Shown: positions 1 through 6,780 of the stretch, piece after piece
Numbering within the stretch: position 1 is the stretch's first letter
How the letters are laid out: each line of letters starts with the position of its first letter
NCBI GenBank assembly: GCA_002501535.1
Contig: DLTY01000016.1
Location: 1 to 13,408, forward strand
DNA length: 13,408 nucleotides
Direction: 5' to 3'
Origin: a bacterium UBP7_UBA7824
Lineage (GTDB): Bacteria > UBP7 > UBA6624
Translations under genes and position numbers: made by a program
Notes under the pieces: model-generated
The model's database searches: none
What the model was told of the DNA's origin: nothing
Seen by the model: only the letters and a program-made list of their open reading frames with translations

Positions 1-638
1 GCAACAGCTTTTGCGAGCAATGTTTTACCGCAACCCGGTGGACCTGTTAGCAAAACTCCTTTGGTTGGTTTTGCTCCCAGTTTCTTAAATGGTGCTGGAT
101 TTTTCAAAAAAGAAACGATCTCTTTCAGTTCGTTTTTTGGTTCATCAAGCCCAGCTACATCCTTAAACTTTGTTTTTGTTTTTTCACCTTTGATTGATTT
201 TGCTTTTGATTGTCCAAAAGATGTCGGATCCCCGCCTCCGCCCATCTTTCTCAAAAGAAGTACAAAAATTAAAACAGTAATACCTATAGAAAGTGCAAAC
301 CACACAAAAGGGTTAATATTTTCTCCCCAACCTGGGGGTTTGACTCTAACATTTGAGACTTTTTCATTTATTTTCTCAAGCAAAGAGTCACTGAGTATGA
401 TTCTAGAAATGTAATTCTCATCCTCTTCAAAAACTTTATAACTAACAGAATTTGAGCCAGTATCAATCTGGACTTCTTCAATAGCTCCACTCTCTAAAGA
501 AAAAACAAACTCACTCTGAGTTGTTTCTGTTGATTGGTCTGCAAGGCTGAAAAACAAAAGAGTGGTTAGAAATAAAAAAAACAATATGAATAAAGACCTA
601 GGAGAAGGTTGATGATTGTTACGTTTATTTTTTTTCAT
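1..638 (-). CDS. ftsH: ATP-dependent zinc metalloprotease FtsH, N-terminal part (runs off left edge)
   Basis: This is the start of the membrane-anchored AAA+ protease that degrades misfolded and short-lived membrane and cytosolic proteins. 212 complete codons are present. A basic N-terminus is followed by a first membrane segment at about residues 15-33, a periplasmic domain at about 34-108, a second membrane segment at about 111-129, a glycine-rich linker (KMGGGGDP) and the AAA entry motif [11 protein letters not shown] near 158-168. The Walker A motif GPPGCGKT lies at 199-206, with Cys where many FtsH proteins have Thr. Walker B, the SRH and the HExxH zinc site must lie outside the window. 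The ATG at 636-638 sits 25 bp after the tilS stop, with no clear Shine-Dalgarno site. The tilS-ftsH order is widely conserved in bacteria, and this copy is presumably co-transcribed from the tRNA promoter upstream. Family identity is secure; only the protein's length is unknown. Confidence 0.95.
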   Translation of the reverse strand, partial: MKKNKRNNHQPSPRSLFILFFLFLTTLLFFSLADQSTETTQSEFVFSLESGAIEEVQIDTGSNSVSYKVFEEDENYISRIILSDSLLEKINEKVSNVRVKPPGWGENINPFVWFALSIGITVLIFVLLLRKMGGGGDPTSFGQSKAKSIKGEKTKTKFKDVAGLDEPKNELKEIVSFLKNPAPFKKLGAKPTKGVLLTGPPGCGKTLLAKAV

Positions 639-663
639 ATATCAATTTAAAAATATATTCTAA

Positions 664-1605
664 TCAATCACCTATATAAAGAATATTATTTTTGGCTATT
701 TGAACTTTAAACCATGGCGGGCCCTCTATTGTTATATTATCTTTAGACTGACCTTCCTTTATTACTCTTTCAAGAGCGCCACGAGGAGGATTAACCCCGA
801 TTGAGTATAGCCAATTTTTTATAATTCTTAATGCAACTGCGGGCGGTAATTTCAACACTTCACGATTAAGGCCTTGATCGTTTAAATAGATGCGGAGCAA
901 ATCATTTGAAACCATATTTAAAGATTGATTTTCTTCCGATAAAATTTCTAAACTTTTCAATGGCCCTTTAGGCCAATACCTTCCCCAGCTTTTCTTAAGT
1001 TCTGGAATTACACTTTTTCTTAAAGACGCTCTGATTAGATTGTTTTGATTGGACGGATCTTCATAACAATCAATATTATTTTCTGAAAGGTATTTTAAAA
1101 TTTCAGATTTTCTAAGCCTTAACAAGGGTCTAATCAGAAAGTCCCTTCTTGCGGGAATTCCTTTTAGCCCCTCCAAGCCCATGCCTCTGCCTAACCTTAT
1201 CAGCAAGGTTTCCAAATTATCATCTAAATTATGTCCGGTAGCAACTTTGTCAAATTCATTTTTTTCAACAATTGTCTGGATTGCATCATACCTATCTCTT
1301 CTCCATGTATCTTCTGGCCCATTGCCTTTTGAATTTTTTCCAGAAAGACGAACATGCAAATTTACATTATGCCTAGAGGCAAACACCTCAACATGAGACT
1401 GTTCATTTTCTGAATCAGGCCTTGAACGATGGTTGAAATAAAAAGCTTCAACATGGAAACTCATACGAATTGAAAGTTTTTTTAAAGCCAAAAGCAATGC
1501 GGTTGAATCAGGCCCACCTGACCAGGCAACCAATACCTTATCGTCAGGGCTTATTAATTTTTTCTCATCAATAAATGAACTAATTTTTTCTAAAAAATGA
1601 CTCAT
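664..1605 (-). CDS. tilS: tRNA(Ile)-lysidine synthetase TilS
   Basis: TilS is an ATP-dependent cytosolic enzyme. It attaches lysine to C34 of tRNA-Ile(CAU), turning a Met-type anticodon into one that reads AUA. The 313-aa protein has the N-type ATP pyrophosphatase P-loop SGGPDS at residues 29-34, the second motif GHNLDDNLET at about 124-133, the segment GLEGLKGIP at 143-151, IRPLL at 158-162 and EDPSN at 182-186. These are the landmark motifs of TilS in order. At 313 aa it is close to short TilS forms and lacks most of the C-terminal extension of the roughly 430-aa E. coli enzyme. The ATG start is only 14 nt beyond a CAU tRNA gene, so its mRNA 5' end is probably made by tRNA 3' processing; no Shine-Dalgarno site is visible there. 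ftsH follows 25 bp downstream. Confidence 0.95.
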   Translation of the reverse strand: MSHFLEKISSFIDEKKLISPDDKVLVAWSGGPDSTALLLALKKLSIRMSFHVEAFYFNHRSRPDSENEQSHVEVFASRHNVNLHVRLSGKNSKGNGPEDTWRRDRYDAIQTIVEKNEFDKVATGHNLDDNLETLLIRLGRGMGLEGLKGIPARRDFLIRPLLRLRKSEILKYLSENNIDCYEDPSNQNNLIRASLRKSVIPELKKSWGRYWPKGPLKSLEILSEENQSLNMVSNDLLRIYLNDQGLNREVLKLPPAVALRIIKNWLYSIGVNPPRGALERVIKEGQSKDNITIEGPPWFKVQIAKNNILYIGD

Positions 1606-1619
1606 ACATTTTAAGCAAA

Positions 1620-1693
1620 TAGCAGCGCTCGGATTTGAACCGAGGACCTTCCGGGTATGAGCCGGACGCTCTAACCAGCTGAGCTACGCTGCC
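1620..1693 (-). tRNA. tRNA-Met (CAU), probably elongator
   Basis: A 74-nt cloverleaf can be drawn on the minus strand. The acceptor stem is GGCAGCG/CGCTGCT, including a G1-U72 wobble that is common in elongator tRNA-Met. The D stem is GCTC/GAGC, the anticodon stem is TCCGG/CCGGA with loop CTCATAC (anticodon CAU), and the T stem is CTCGG/CCGAG with loop TTCAAAT. The discriminator is A (position 1620). CCA is not encoded: the next bases are TTT. CAU could also belong to tRNA-Ile2, the TilS substrate. The 4-69 and 5-68 pairs here (A-U, G-C) do not match the C-G pairs I recall as TilS identity elements in E. coli, so Met is favoured but not proven. It lies 6 nt after the fMet gene's CCA and 14 nt before tilS. 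Confidence 0.9.
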
Positions 1694-1698
1694 CGAAT

Positions 1699-1773
1699 TG
1701 GGTGCGGGGGCAGGATTCGAACCTGCGACCTTCGGGTTATGAGCCCGACAAGCTACCACTGCTCCACCCCGCG
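1699..1773 (-). tRNA. initiator tRNA-fMet (CAU)
   Basis: The initiator hallmarks are all visible on the minus strand. There is an unpaired C1-A72 at the end of an otherwise perfect acceptor stem (CGCGGGG/CCCCGCA), an A11-U24 pair in the D stem, and three consecutive G-C pairs (GGG/CCC) closing the CUCAUAA anticodon loop. The T arm is GCAGG-TTCGAAT-CCTGC. The D loop is short (AGTGGTA) and G10-U25 is a wobble. After A72 the sequence reads C then CCA, so CCA appears encoded at 1699-1701 and the discriminator at 1702 is C rather than the usual A. This is the first gene of the tRNA-tRNA-tilS-ftsH unit. Confidence 0.95.
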
Positions 1774-1786
1774 TCAGAATAGCCCA

Positions 1787-1792
1787 ATTCTA
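1787..1792 (-). promoter_or_regulatory. possible -10 element of the tRNA-tilS-ftsH unit
   Basis: On the minus strand TAGAAT (five of six matches to TATAAT) lies 13 bp before the first base of the initiator tRNA, which suits a start a few bases ahead of the mature 5' end. No convincing -35 hexamer is seen at 16-18 bp. A -10-like match is common in AT-rich sequence, so this is tentative. The only upstream space is the short gap shared with the divergent cyclase gene. Confidence 0.25.
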
Positions 1793-1803
1793 TCTCAATA
1801 AAC

Positions 1804-3333
1804 ATGTTTCCACCTATAAAATTATTAAAAATGAAAAAAAACATTGAACACAAATATGACTTTCTTAGGGTGATCTTAAGGAAGCACTTGGTCGAATTCA
1901 CAAGCAAACCACCGAAAGAATTTATTGATCTTTTTCCTGAAAACTCACTTGAATCTATAAAGCAACTTCTAGGTGATTTCATATTCGGTGTTTTTTCGTC
2001 TTTTGACAAAAGCCTAATATCAATGAGAGACAATCAAGTGACCGAATTAATTAAAAGAAATTTTGATTACTGGATTGAAAAAGATATAGATCCATCAAAT
2101 ATTGATAAAGCTTTCTGGAGATGTGTAAAAACATTCAAAAAGCTACTTTCTGAAAATGAAAAAAGCTTTTTTGATCAATATGTCAAAAAAGAAAAGCTTG
2201 AGATAATCTTTAACGAAACATTAAAAAAATATCATTCTGTATTTAGAGAGCATTTTGAAAGACAGGTAGCTGAATTGTCACTTTTAAAAAATATTTCGGA
2301 AATAACCAATTCTCCTGAAGATCTGTCAGAAATCTTTTTGGACAAACTTTATGAAGCTTTAAATGCTGATTATGCAGTACTTTACTACAACAACAACAAT
2401 AAAGAAATCAAATTGGAAAAAAACCCAGATCATTTTTTGAAATTCTCAAAAAAAACTGCCGAAACGCTTATATCTCAATCAAATACACATGATCCAGAAT
2501 TGCTTGAATCATTATTAAAAATATTTCAAGAAAAAAAACATCGAAATAACCTAAGTCCATTTAACTGGTCTGAAATTACTAAAATTTCAAAAAGCAACTT
2601 TCCAGAAGGTCTTTTTCAATTTCCAAAAGAACCTAAAGCAATAGTCCAAGATATCAATCCAAAAAGCATGATCATGACACACCTTTTCGAAAGAGGAACA
2701 CGTGTAGGGTTTCTTTGTCTAATGAGATCAACCTCTTCATCTTTTAACAATAGAGATAATACTTTTTTTGAAGTAGCATCAAAAGATTTTTCAAGAATAC
2801 TTGAAAACAAAAACCTTCAGGAAGAATTAAGACTTTTAGCTCAAACAGACAGTTTAACAAACCTGCTTAACAGAAGAAGATTTTTTGAACTTGGGAATAT
2901 AGAGCTAGAGAGGTCTAAAAGATACAAAAATAAATTTAGCATAATGATGCTTGATGTTGACAATTTCAAACAAATTAATGACACGCATGGACATCAAATT
3001 GGTGATGAGGTTCTCAAAGAGCTTGCGTCATATATCCAAAAAAGATCCAGAGCAGGTGATTTAGCGGGCAGGTATGGCGGTGAAGAATTCATGGTCCTGC
3101 TTTTAGAGTCAGATTCAAAGAACACACAAAAAGCAGCTGAAAAACTCTTAAAAGAAATTGAAGGCATAACCATTCAGGTAAATGATGAAAAGTCAATTAA
3201 TTTCACAGCCTCGATCGGAATTGGAACATACCCCAAGGATGGAGAAACCCTGAATGAGATCATATCAATTGCAGATGAATGCCTCTATTCCGCAAAAACA
3301 GAAGGTAAAAATTGCGTGAGGGTCAAAAGATGA
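1804..3333 (+). CDS. GAF-GGDEF diguanylate cyclase
   Basis: This protein probably makes cyclic di-GMP from two GTP. It is 509 aa from the ATG at 1804; a second in-frame ATG at 1831 (residue 10) is equally plausible and would leave more promoter room, and neither has a Shine-Dalgarno site. Residues 1 to about 160 are mostly helical and unrecognised. About 165-338 looks like a GAF sensor domain. About 345-508 is the GGDEF domain, starting at TDSLTNLLNRR. The metal-binding MLDVDNFKQIND stretch and the catalytic GGEEF (425-429) are intact. The RxxD product-inhibition site (R416-D419) is in the canonical place five residues before GGEEF, so the enzyme should be active and feedback-controlled. No membrane segment or signal peptide is seen, so it is a soluble cytosolic protein. 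Its stop overlaps the next start (ATGA), which implies coupling with the HD-GYP partner. Confidence 0.92.
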   Translation: MFPPIKLLKMKKNIEHKYDFLRVILRKHLVEFTSKPPKEFIDLFPENSLESIKQLLGDFIFGVFSSFDKSLISMRDNQVTELIKRNFDYWIEKDIDPSNIDKAFWRCVKTFKKLLSENEKSFFDQYVKKEKLEIIFNETLKKYHSVFREHFERQVAELSLLKNISEITNSPEDLSEIFLDKLYEALNADYAVLYYNNNNKEIKLEKNPDHFLKFSKKTAETLISQSNTHDPELLESLLKIFQEKKHRNNLSPFNWSEITKISKSNFPEGLFQFPKEPKAIVQDINPKSMIMTHLFERGTRVGFLCLMRSTSSSFNNRDNTFFEVASKDFSRILENKNLQEELRLLAQTDSLTNLLNRRRFFELGNIELERSKRYKNKFSIMMLDVDNFKQINDTHGHQIGDEVLKELASYIQKRSRAGDLAGRYGGEEFMVLLLESDSKNTQKAAEKLLKEIEGITIQVNDEKSINFTASIGIGTYPKDGETLNEIISIADECLYSAKTEGKNCVRVKR

Positions 3334-4529
3334 AAAGATTTGACATACTGTCACAATTAATCAAATGTCTGTCAAAAATATTAGATGAAATTGAGGGCCA
3401 TACAAGCTCTCATGCTCAAGGTGTTGCGAATTCCTCAATTAGCTTTGCTGATGAATTTGGTTTTACTTTAAAAACTCAACGAAGTCTTTATTATGCCGCA
3501 TTGCTGCATGACATTGGAGAAACCACACTTCCACATTCAATACTTTATAAAAATGGCCCATTGCTACCTGTTGAAAGAAAAAAAATTGAAAGTCACTCTG
3601 TTGTGGGGTATAAAATCGTCAAAAACATACCCTCAATGACTGAGGTTGCCAATCTGATTAGGCATCATCATGAATCTTGGGATGGAACGGGATATCCTGA
3701 CCAATTAATGATGGGGGAATTCACAACGGCAAAACAAATTCTAGCAATTTGCGATCTGAATGATACTCTTAGCAGGGAAAGGCCTTACAGACCAAAGAGA
3801 ACAAATGAAGAAATAGAAAACATACTTAATGACTCCAAAGGAACAAGGTTTCAACCAAACATGGTTGAAAAATTTATTAAATTTAAAAAAAATACAAACA
3901 TAAAAAAAAGCTCTTTAGAAAAAGTAAATGAAATCAAAGATTCTGGTCAAGAGCTATCTGACTTTGAGGCTCAAGCTTATCTCTTAGCAATATCTGTTGT
4001 TTTTTCAAATTTAATCGGCGAGAAAATACCATTCCTGGCAACCCACCCCAGCAAGGTTGCATTGCTTTCCGTAAAATTGGGTGAAACTATAGGCATGAAT
4101 AAAAATGAGCTTTTTGAAATGAAAATTGCAGCATTCCTGGGCGATATTGGGATCCTTGCACAAGATGAACAAATTTACATGAAAAAAGATAACTTAAACC
4201 CTGAAGACATTGAAACAATTAAAAATCACACATTAATAGGAGAGAGAGCAACAAGTGAAATTACTAGCCTCCCTAATGTTTCTAGAATAATTAGAAATTA
4301 CCATGAATCTTGGGATGGTTCAGGTTATCCAGATGGTATCAAAGGCAGCAAGATACCACTGGCAAGTAGAATATTAAGAATTGCTGACACATATGTTGCA
4401 TTACAGCATGATAGGCCTTACAGGAAAGGGAAGCAAAGAACGGAAATAACAGAGTCTATAAATACTTATTTAAAAAATATAGCTGACCCATCATTGGTCA
4501 ATATACTAATGGAGATTATGAAAAACTAA
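3330..4529 (+). CDS. tandem HD-GYP domain protein, probable c-di-GMP phosphodiesterase
   Basis: The protein has 399 aa and two HD-GYP domains, each ending in a GxGYP signature. Domain 1 (about 20-190) keeps H28, H60-D61, H89, the H112-H114 run, GTGYP (119-123) and D142, so it can probably bind a metal centre and cleave c-di-GMP. Its usual HDxGK lysine is glutamate (E64). Domain 2 (about 225-390) keeps H239, H300, H325, GSGYP (330-334) and D353. The HD pair, however, reads G271-D272, and the first His of the HH pair is Y324, so it is probably regulatory or structural. The ATG at 3330 overlaps the cyclase stop as ATGA and has GAGG eight bases upstream. A TTG at 3312 would add six residues but is less likely. 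Pairing with the cyclase suggests a made-together synthesis and breakdown unit. Activity is inferred from residues only. Confidence 0.9.
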   Translation: MKRFDILSQLIKCLSKILDEIEGHTSSHAQGVANSSISFADEFGFTLKTQRSLYYAALLHDIGETTLPHSILYKNGPLLPVERKKIESHSVVGYKIVKNIPSMTEVANLIRHHHESWDGTGYPDQLMMGEFTTAKQILAICDLNDTLSRERPYRPKRTNEEIENILNDSKGTRFQPNMVEKFIKFKKNTNIKKSSLEKVNEIKDSGQELSDFEAQAYLLAISVVFSNLIGEKIPFLATHPSKVALLSVKLGETIGMNKNELFEMKIAAFLGDIGILAQDEQIYMKKDNLNPEDIETIKNHTLIGERATSEITSLPNVSRIIRNYHESWDGSGYPDGIKGSKIPLASRILRIADTYVALQHDRPYRKGKQRTEITESINTYLKNIADPSLVNILMEIMKN

Positions 4530-5297
4530 ATGAGCTTATTTGGATCTGACATAATTGAAACATTTCAAAAAAAAAGAATAAGAAGATTGGCTGTTTCAGG
4601 AGATCCTTTTTGTCGAATATTTTCTGAATTTGGTGATTCAGGTATAAATTTATTCTCAGCAAATAAAGACAGGATGTGCTATGAACTTCATACTTATTTG
4701 CTGACAGCAAAAAAACCAATAAATTTCAATGGAGCAACAATTTCAAAAATAGCAGAAGAAAAGCCTGTCTTGAAAAATGGCATCTACACAAATGTTGAAA
4801 AAATATTAAATGATATGGAAAGCGGAAGCATATCCAAAGGCTTGACTTTGAACTCGCTGCTTATAGCTATAAACAACTGGGAACAATCAAACGAAGACTG
4901 GAAAGATGTTTATGAAAGAATTGGAAACTGGAATCTCCAAAGATATCAAATGTTTTCAGAAAGCTACCAAAGTTTTGTATTGAATGAAAACATATCAAAA
5001 ATAGCAGAATGCTTTACATTTGACGCAATATTCATCAACATGCATGAAACGCCAAAAGAAACCAGATTATCACTTGTTGCAAAAAAGCTCGGCTACAGCA
5101 AAGAGAATCATGAAAGTGAATTCCTTTCAGACCTTTCTGCATTTTGGAAAAATGAAGGCTCTATACTTCCAAATCTGTACATATTATGTCCAAAAGAAAA
5201 AGAAATAACCATTGAGAAAAATTTCAAATTCGCATCGGGCTTAAGGAAGGAAAACATTATCATTGAGGGAGAAGAAGCACTATGGATGAAAACATAA
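4530..5297 (+). CDS. unrecognised 255-aa protein in the c-di-GMP operon
   Basis: I do not recognise this family. The protein has 255 aa, no signal peptide and no membrane segment, so it should be cytosolic. It has mixed alpha/beta character: a beta-like start (RRLAVSGDPF, residues 18-27), a Trp-rich central region (NNWEQSNEDW near 114-123, then IGNWNLQ) and a hydrophobic strand LYILCPKEKE near 217-226. No Walker, HD, GGDEF, EAL or PilZ motif is visible. The ATG directly follows the HD-GYP stop (TAA-ATG) and its end overlaps rpiB by 16 bp, so it is almost certainly translated with both neighbours. The context allows a role as an effector or partner of the c-di-GMP enzymes, but nothing in the sequence proves it. 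The coding call is supported by frame length and packing. Confidence 0.8.
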   Translation: MSLFGSDIIETFQKKRIRRLAVSGDPFCRIFSEFGDSGINLFSANKDRMCYELHTYLLTAKKPINFNGATISKIAEEKPVLKNGIYTNVEKILNDMESGSISKGLTLNSLLIAINNWEQSNEDWKDVYERIGNWNLQRYQMFSESYQSFVLNENISKIAECFTFDAIFINMHETPKETRLSLVAKKLGYSKENHESEFLSDLSAFWKNEGSILPNLYILCPKEKEITIEKNFKFASGLRKENIIIEGEEALWMKT

Positions 5298-5722
5298 AAA
5301 TTGCTATATCATGCGATCATGCAGGTAAAAAATTATCAGATTACATAATAAAAAAATTAAATAAAAAATTTTTATTCATAAATCTAAATCCACCCTCTGA
5401 TGAATCAGTTGATTACCCGGATTATGCACATGAAGTTTGCGATAACATTAACAAAGGTAATGTTGAATATGGTATATTGATTTGCGGTAGCGGCATTGGG
5501 ATGTCAATGGCTGCAAATAGGCACAAAAACATAAGAGCAGCAAGGGTCCATGATCGAAACGCAGTGACAATGACCAGAAAGCACAATAATGCAAATGTTT
5601 TATGCCTAGGTGAAAGGATGATAGACAAAAACGAAGCAGTAAAATTAGTTGAACTGTTTCTTGAGACAAAATTCGAAGGAGGCAGACATCAAAAAAGAAT
5701 TGATAAAATTGAAATAGACTGA
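5282..5722 (+). CDS. rpiB: ribose-5-phosphate isomerase B (RpiB/LacAB family)
   Basis: RpiB interconverts ribose 5-phosphate and ribulose 5-phosphate in the pentose phosphate pathway. The 146 aa match the family's usual length. The substrate motif SCDHAG (10-15), DYPDYA (44-49), the catalytic loop ICGSGIG with C68 as the expected base, the HNNANVLCLG segment (101-110) and the C-terminal FEGGRHQKRID are all present. The loop has Ser70 where GTGIG is common, a conservative change. The ATG at 5282 lies inside the end of the preceding gene, with a good purine-rich site (GGGAGAAG, about 5267-5274) before it. The LacA/LacB branch of the family is an alternative, but the whole pattern fits RpiB. The basic 97-aa gene follows 8 bp downstream. 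Confidence 0.94.
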   Translation: MDENIKIAISCDHAGKKLSDYIIKKLNKKFLFINLNPPSDESVDYPDYAHEVCDNINKGNVEYGILICGSGIGMSMAANRHKNIRAARVHDRNAVTMTRKHNNANVLCLGERMIDKNEAVKLVELFLETKFEGGRHQKRIDKIEID

Positions 5723-5730
5723 ATATAAAA

Positions 5731-6024
5731 ATGAAGAAATTATTAGAAAAAATATTTGCAAATTTTAAAAAAAGCAATCAGCAAAAAAAACCAGAAACAA
5801 TATCAAAAAGGCAAAAAAACATATACAAAAACAAAATGCTTGATTTTAGAAATTCTGGCAATATAGTATGCTCAGAACAAAAGGTTATCAACTTCATACA
5901 GCTCAAAATACAAAAAAACAAAAACACAAAAACAAGTAAGGAAATAATTGAAATATTGTCTCGAGATGGTTGTTTGCAGAGGTTTTCGGTTAAAGATAAA
6001 CCGTACATATATATAAAGTTTTAA
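5731..6024 (+). CDS. small lysine-rich protein of unknown function
   Basis: The 97-aa protein is not one I recognise. About one residue in five is lysine, densest in the first 35 residues, and it is strongly basic overall. The C-terminal half, from about residue 46 (CSEQKVINFIQ) to the end (KPYIYIKF), looks like helices followed by strands, which could suit nucleic-acid binding, but no named fold is evident. It begins 8 bp after rpiB and its TAA is followed at once by the ATG of the next small gene, so it is probably part of the same operon. Several A-runs lie within it. Tight packing on both sides supports it as a real gene. Confidence 0.6.
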   Translation: MKKLLEKIFANFKKSNQQKKPETISKRQKNIYKNKMLDFRNSGNIVCSEQKVINFIQLKIQKNKNTKTSKEIIEILSRDGCLQRFSVKDKPYIYIKF

Positions 6025-6144
6025 ATGGACGAAAAACAAAAGAACTGGATAAATGTCATACTAGTTGGACTGTCTTCTGGATTGTTGTTTTCACTTGTAA
6101 TTTGGGGAATAATCCAACTATCTTCCATTTTTAAAACTCAATAA
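6025..6144 (+). CDS. 39-aa single-pass membrane protein
   Basis: A 39-codon frame starts immediately after the stop of the 97-aa gene (TAA-ATG) and ends just before the rpsD promoter. A charged N-terminus (MDEKQKN) precedes a continuous hydrophobic stretch at about residues 8-36 (WINVILVGLSSGLLFSLVIW and onward), and the tail is short and polar with one Lys (KTQ). This is the profile of a small inner-membrane protein. It is short enough to be missed by automatic annotation. The exact junction with the upstream stop and the clear membrane segment argue that it is real. Function is unknown. Confidence 0.55.
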   Translation: MDEKQKNWINVILVGLSSGLLFSLVIWGIIQLSSIFKTQ

Positions 6145-6146
6145 GA

Positions 6147-6152
6147 TATAAT
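6147..6152 (+). promoter_or_regulatory. probable -10 element of the rpsD promoter
   Basis: A perfect TATAAT lies 13 bp before the rpsD ATG. Transcription would start around 6158-6160, giving a leader of only about 6-8 nt, too short for a Shine-Dalgarno site, and none is visible. The -35 region is weak: TTCCAT at 6123-6128 is the nearest candidate, at an 18-bp spacing. The match may be chance in AT-rich DNA, but its place in the only gap before rpsD favours it. Confidence 0.5.
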
Positions 6153-6165
6153 AGCATCTTACGTT

Positions 6166-6780
6166 ATGTCGATTAAACAGAAAAAAGTTGCTCTTTCTAG
6201 AAAGTTGGGAATGAATGTTGTTGGAACACATCGTGACCCTCTCGCAAGAAGGAAACATCCTCCTGGCCAACATGGAACAAACATGAGGAGGAGAAAATCT
6301 AGTGATTACAAAATAAGACTTTTAGAAAAGCAAAGACTTAGAGCTATTTACAACCTTAAAGAAAGAAAATTTGCTAGCTATGTAAGAGAATCCAAAAACA
6401 AAAAAGGATCTTCAGAACAAATATTAATGCGATTGCTTGAATCCAGACTAGACACAGTAGCTTTAAAAAGTGGTTTTGCAAGAACGCAAAGAGAGTCTAG
6501 GCAACTGGTTGTTCATGGTCACTTTTATGTAAATGGCAGAAAAGCAGACAAGCCATCTTTTGCATGCAGGCCAGGAGATGTAATATCTCTAAAGCCAGGC
6601 TCTATGAAAAAACCTTTCTTCAAGGAAAAAGTTTCAGAGGTAATTGGCAGAGGGTCTCCAAGATGGATCATTGTTAATCAGGATAAATGGACAGCAAAAT
6701 ACGAACGCCATCCAGAAGTTGATGAAATTCCTATCACTGAGGAATTGAATCTTGGTTACATTATGGAATATTACGCTTAA
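6166..6780 (+). CDS. rpsD: 30S ribosomal protein S4
   Basis: S4 binds the 5' domain of 16S rRNA early in 30S assembly. The 204 aa match the usual length. It shows RRKHPPGQHG near residues 28-37, the RRRKSSDYKIRLLEKQRLR stretch near 41-59, and an S4 RNA-binding domain from about 93 (SRLDTVALKSGFARTQRESR, then LVVHGHFYVNGR). The N-terminal zinc cysteines of the C+ type are absent, so this is a C- form. The ATG at 6166 is the only candidate start: an in-frame stop lies at 6142. The gene stands alone here rather than beside rpsK, rpoA or rplQ, although the window cannot show whether another copy exists. Its stop codon overlaps the stop of the convergent dapF gene. Confidence 0.97.
   Translation: MSIKQKKVALSRKLGMNVVGTHRDPLARRKHPPGQHGTNMRRRKSSDYKIRLLEKQRLRAIYNLKERKFASYVRESKNKKGSSEQILMRLLESRLDTVALKSGFARTQRESRQLVVHGHFYVNGRKADKPSFACRPGDVISLKPGSMKKPFFKEKVSEVIGRGSPRWIIVNQDKWTAKYERHPEVDEIPITEELNLGYIMEYYA

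Noticed and set aside
61..414. Plus-strand open frame of 117 codons near the left end
   Set aside because: It lies wholly opposite the ftsH coding sequence, which has strong family motifs; the plus-strand protein has none.
961..975. Inverted repeat TGGCC-CTTTA-GGCCA
   Set aside because: It is short, lies inside the tilS coding region and has no regulatory context.
1815..1820. TATAAA as a -10 box for the cyclase gene
   Set aside because: There is no -35 at a usable distance, and it would fall inside the gene if the 1804 start is used; AT-rich DNA makes such matches common.
1737..2033. Minus-strand open frame of 98 codons
   Set aside because: It runs through the initiator tRNA and opposite the cyclase gene, with no recognisable protein features.
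3312..3329. TTG start for the HD-GYP protein six codons upstream
   Set aside because: The ATG at 3330 has the ATGA overlap with the cyclase stop and a GAGG eight bases upstream, so it is the better start.
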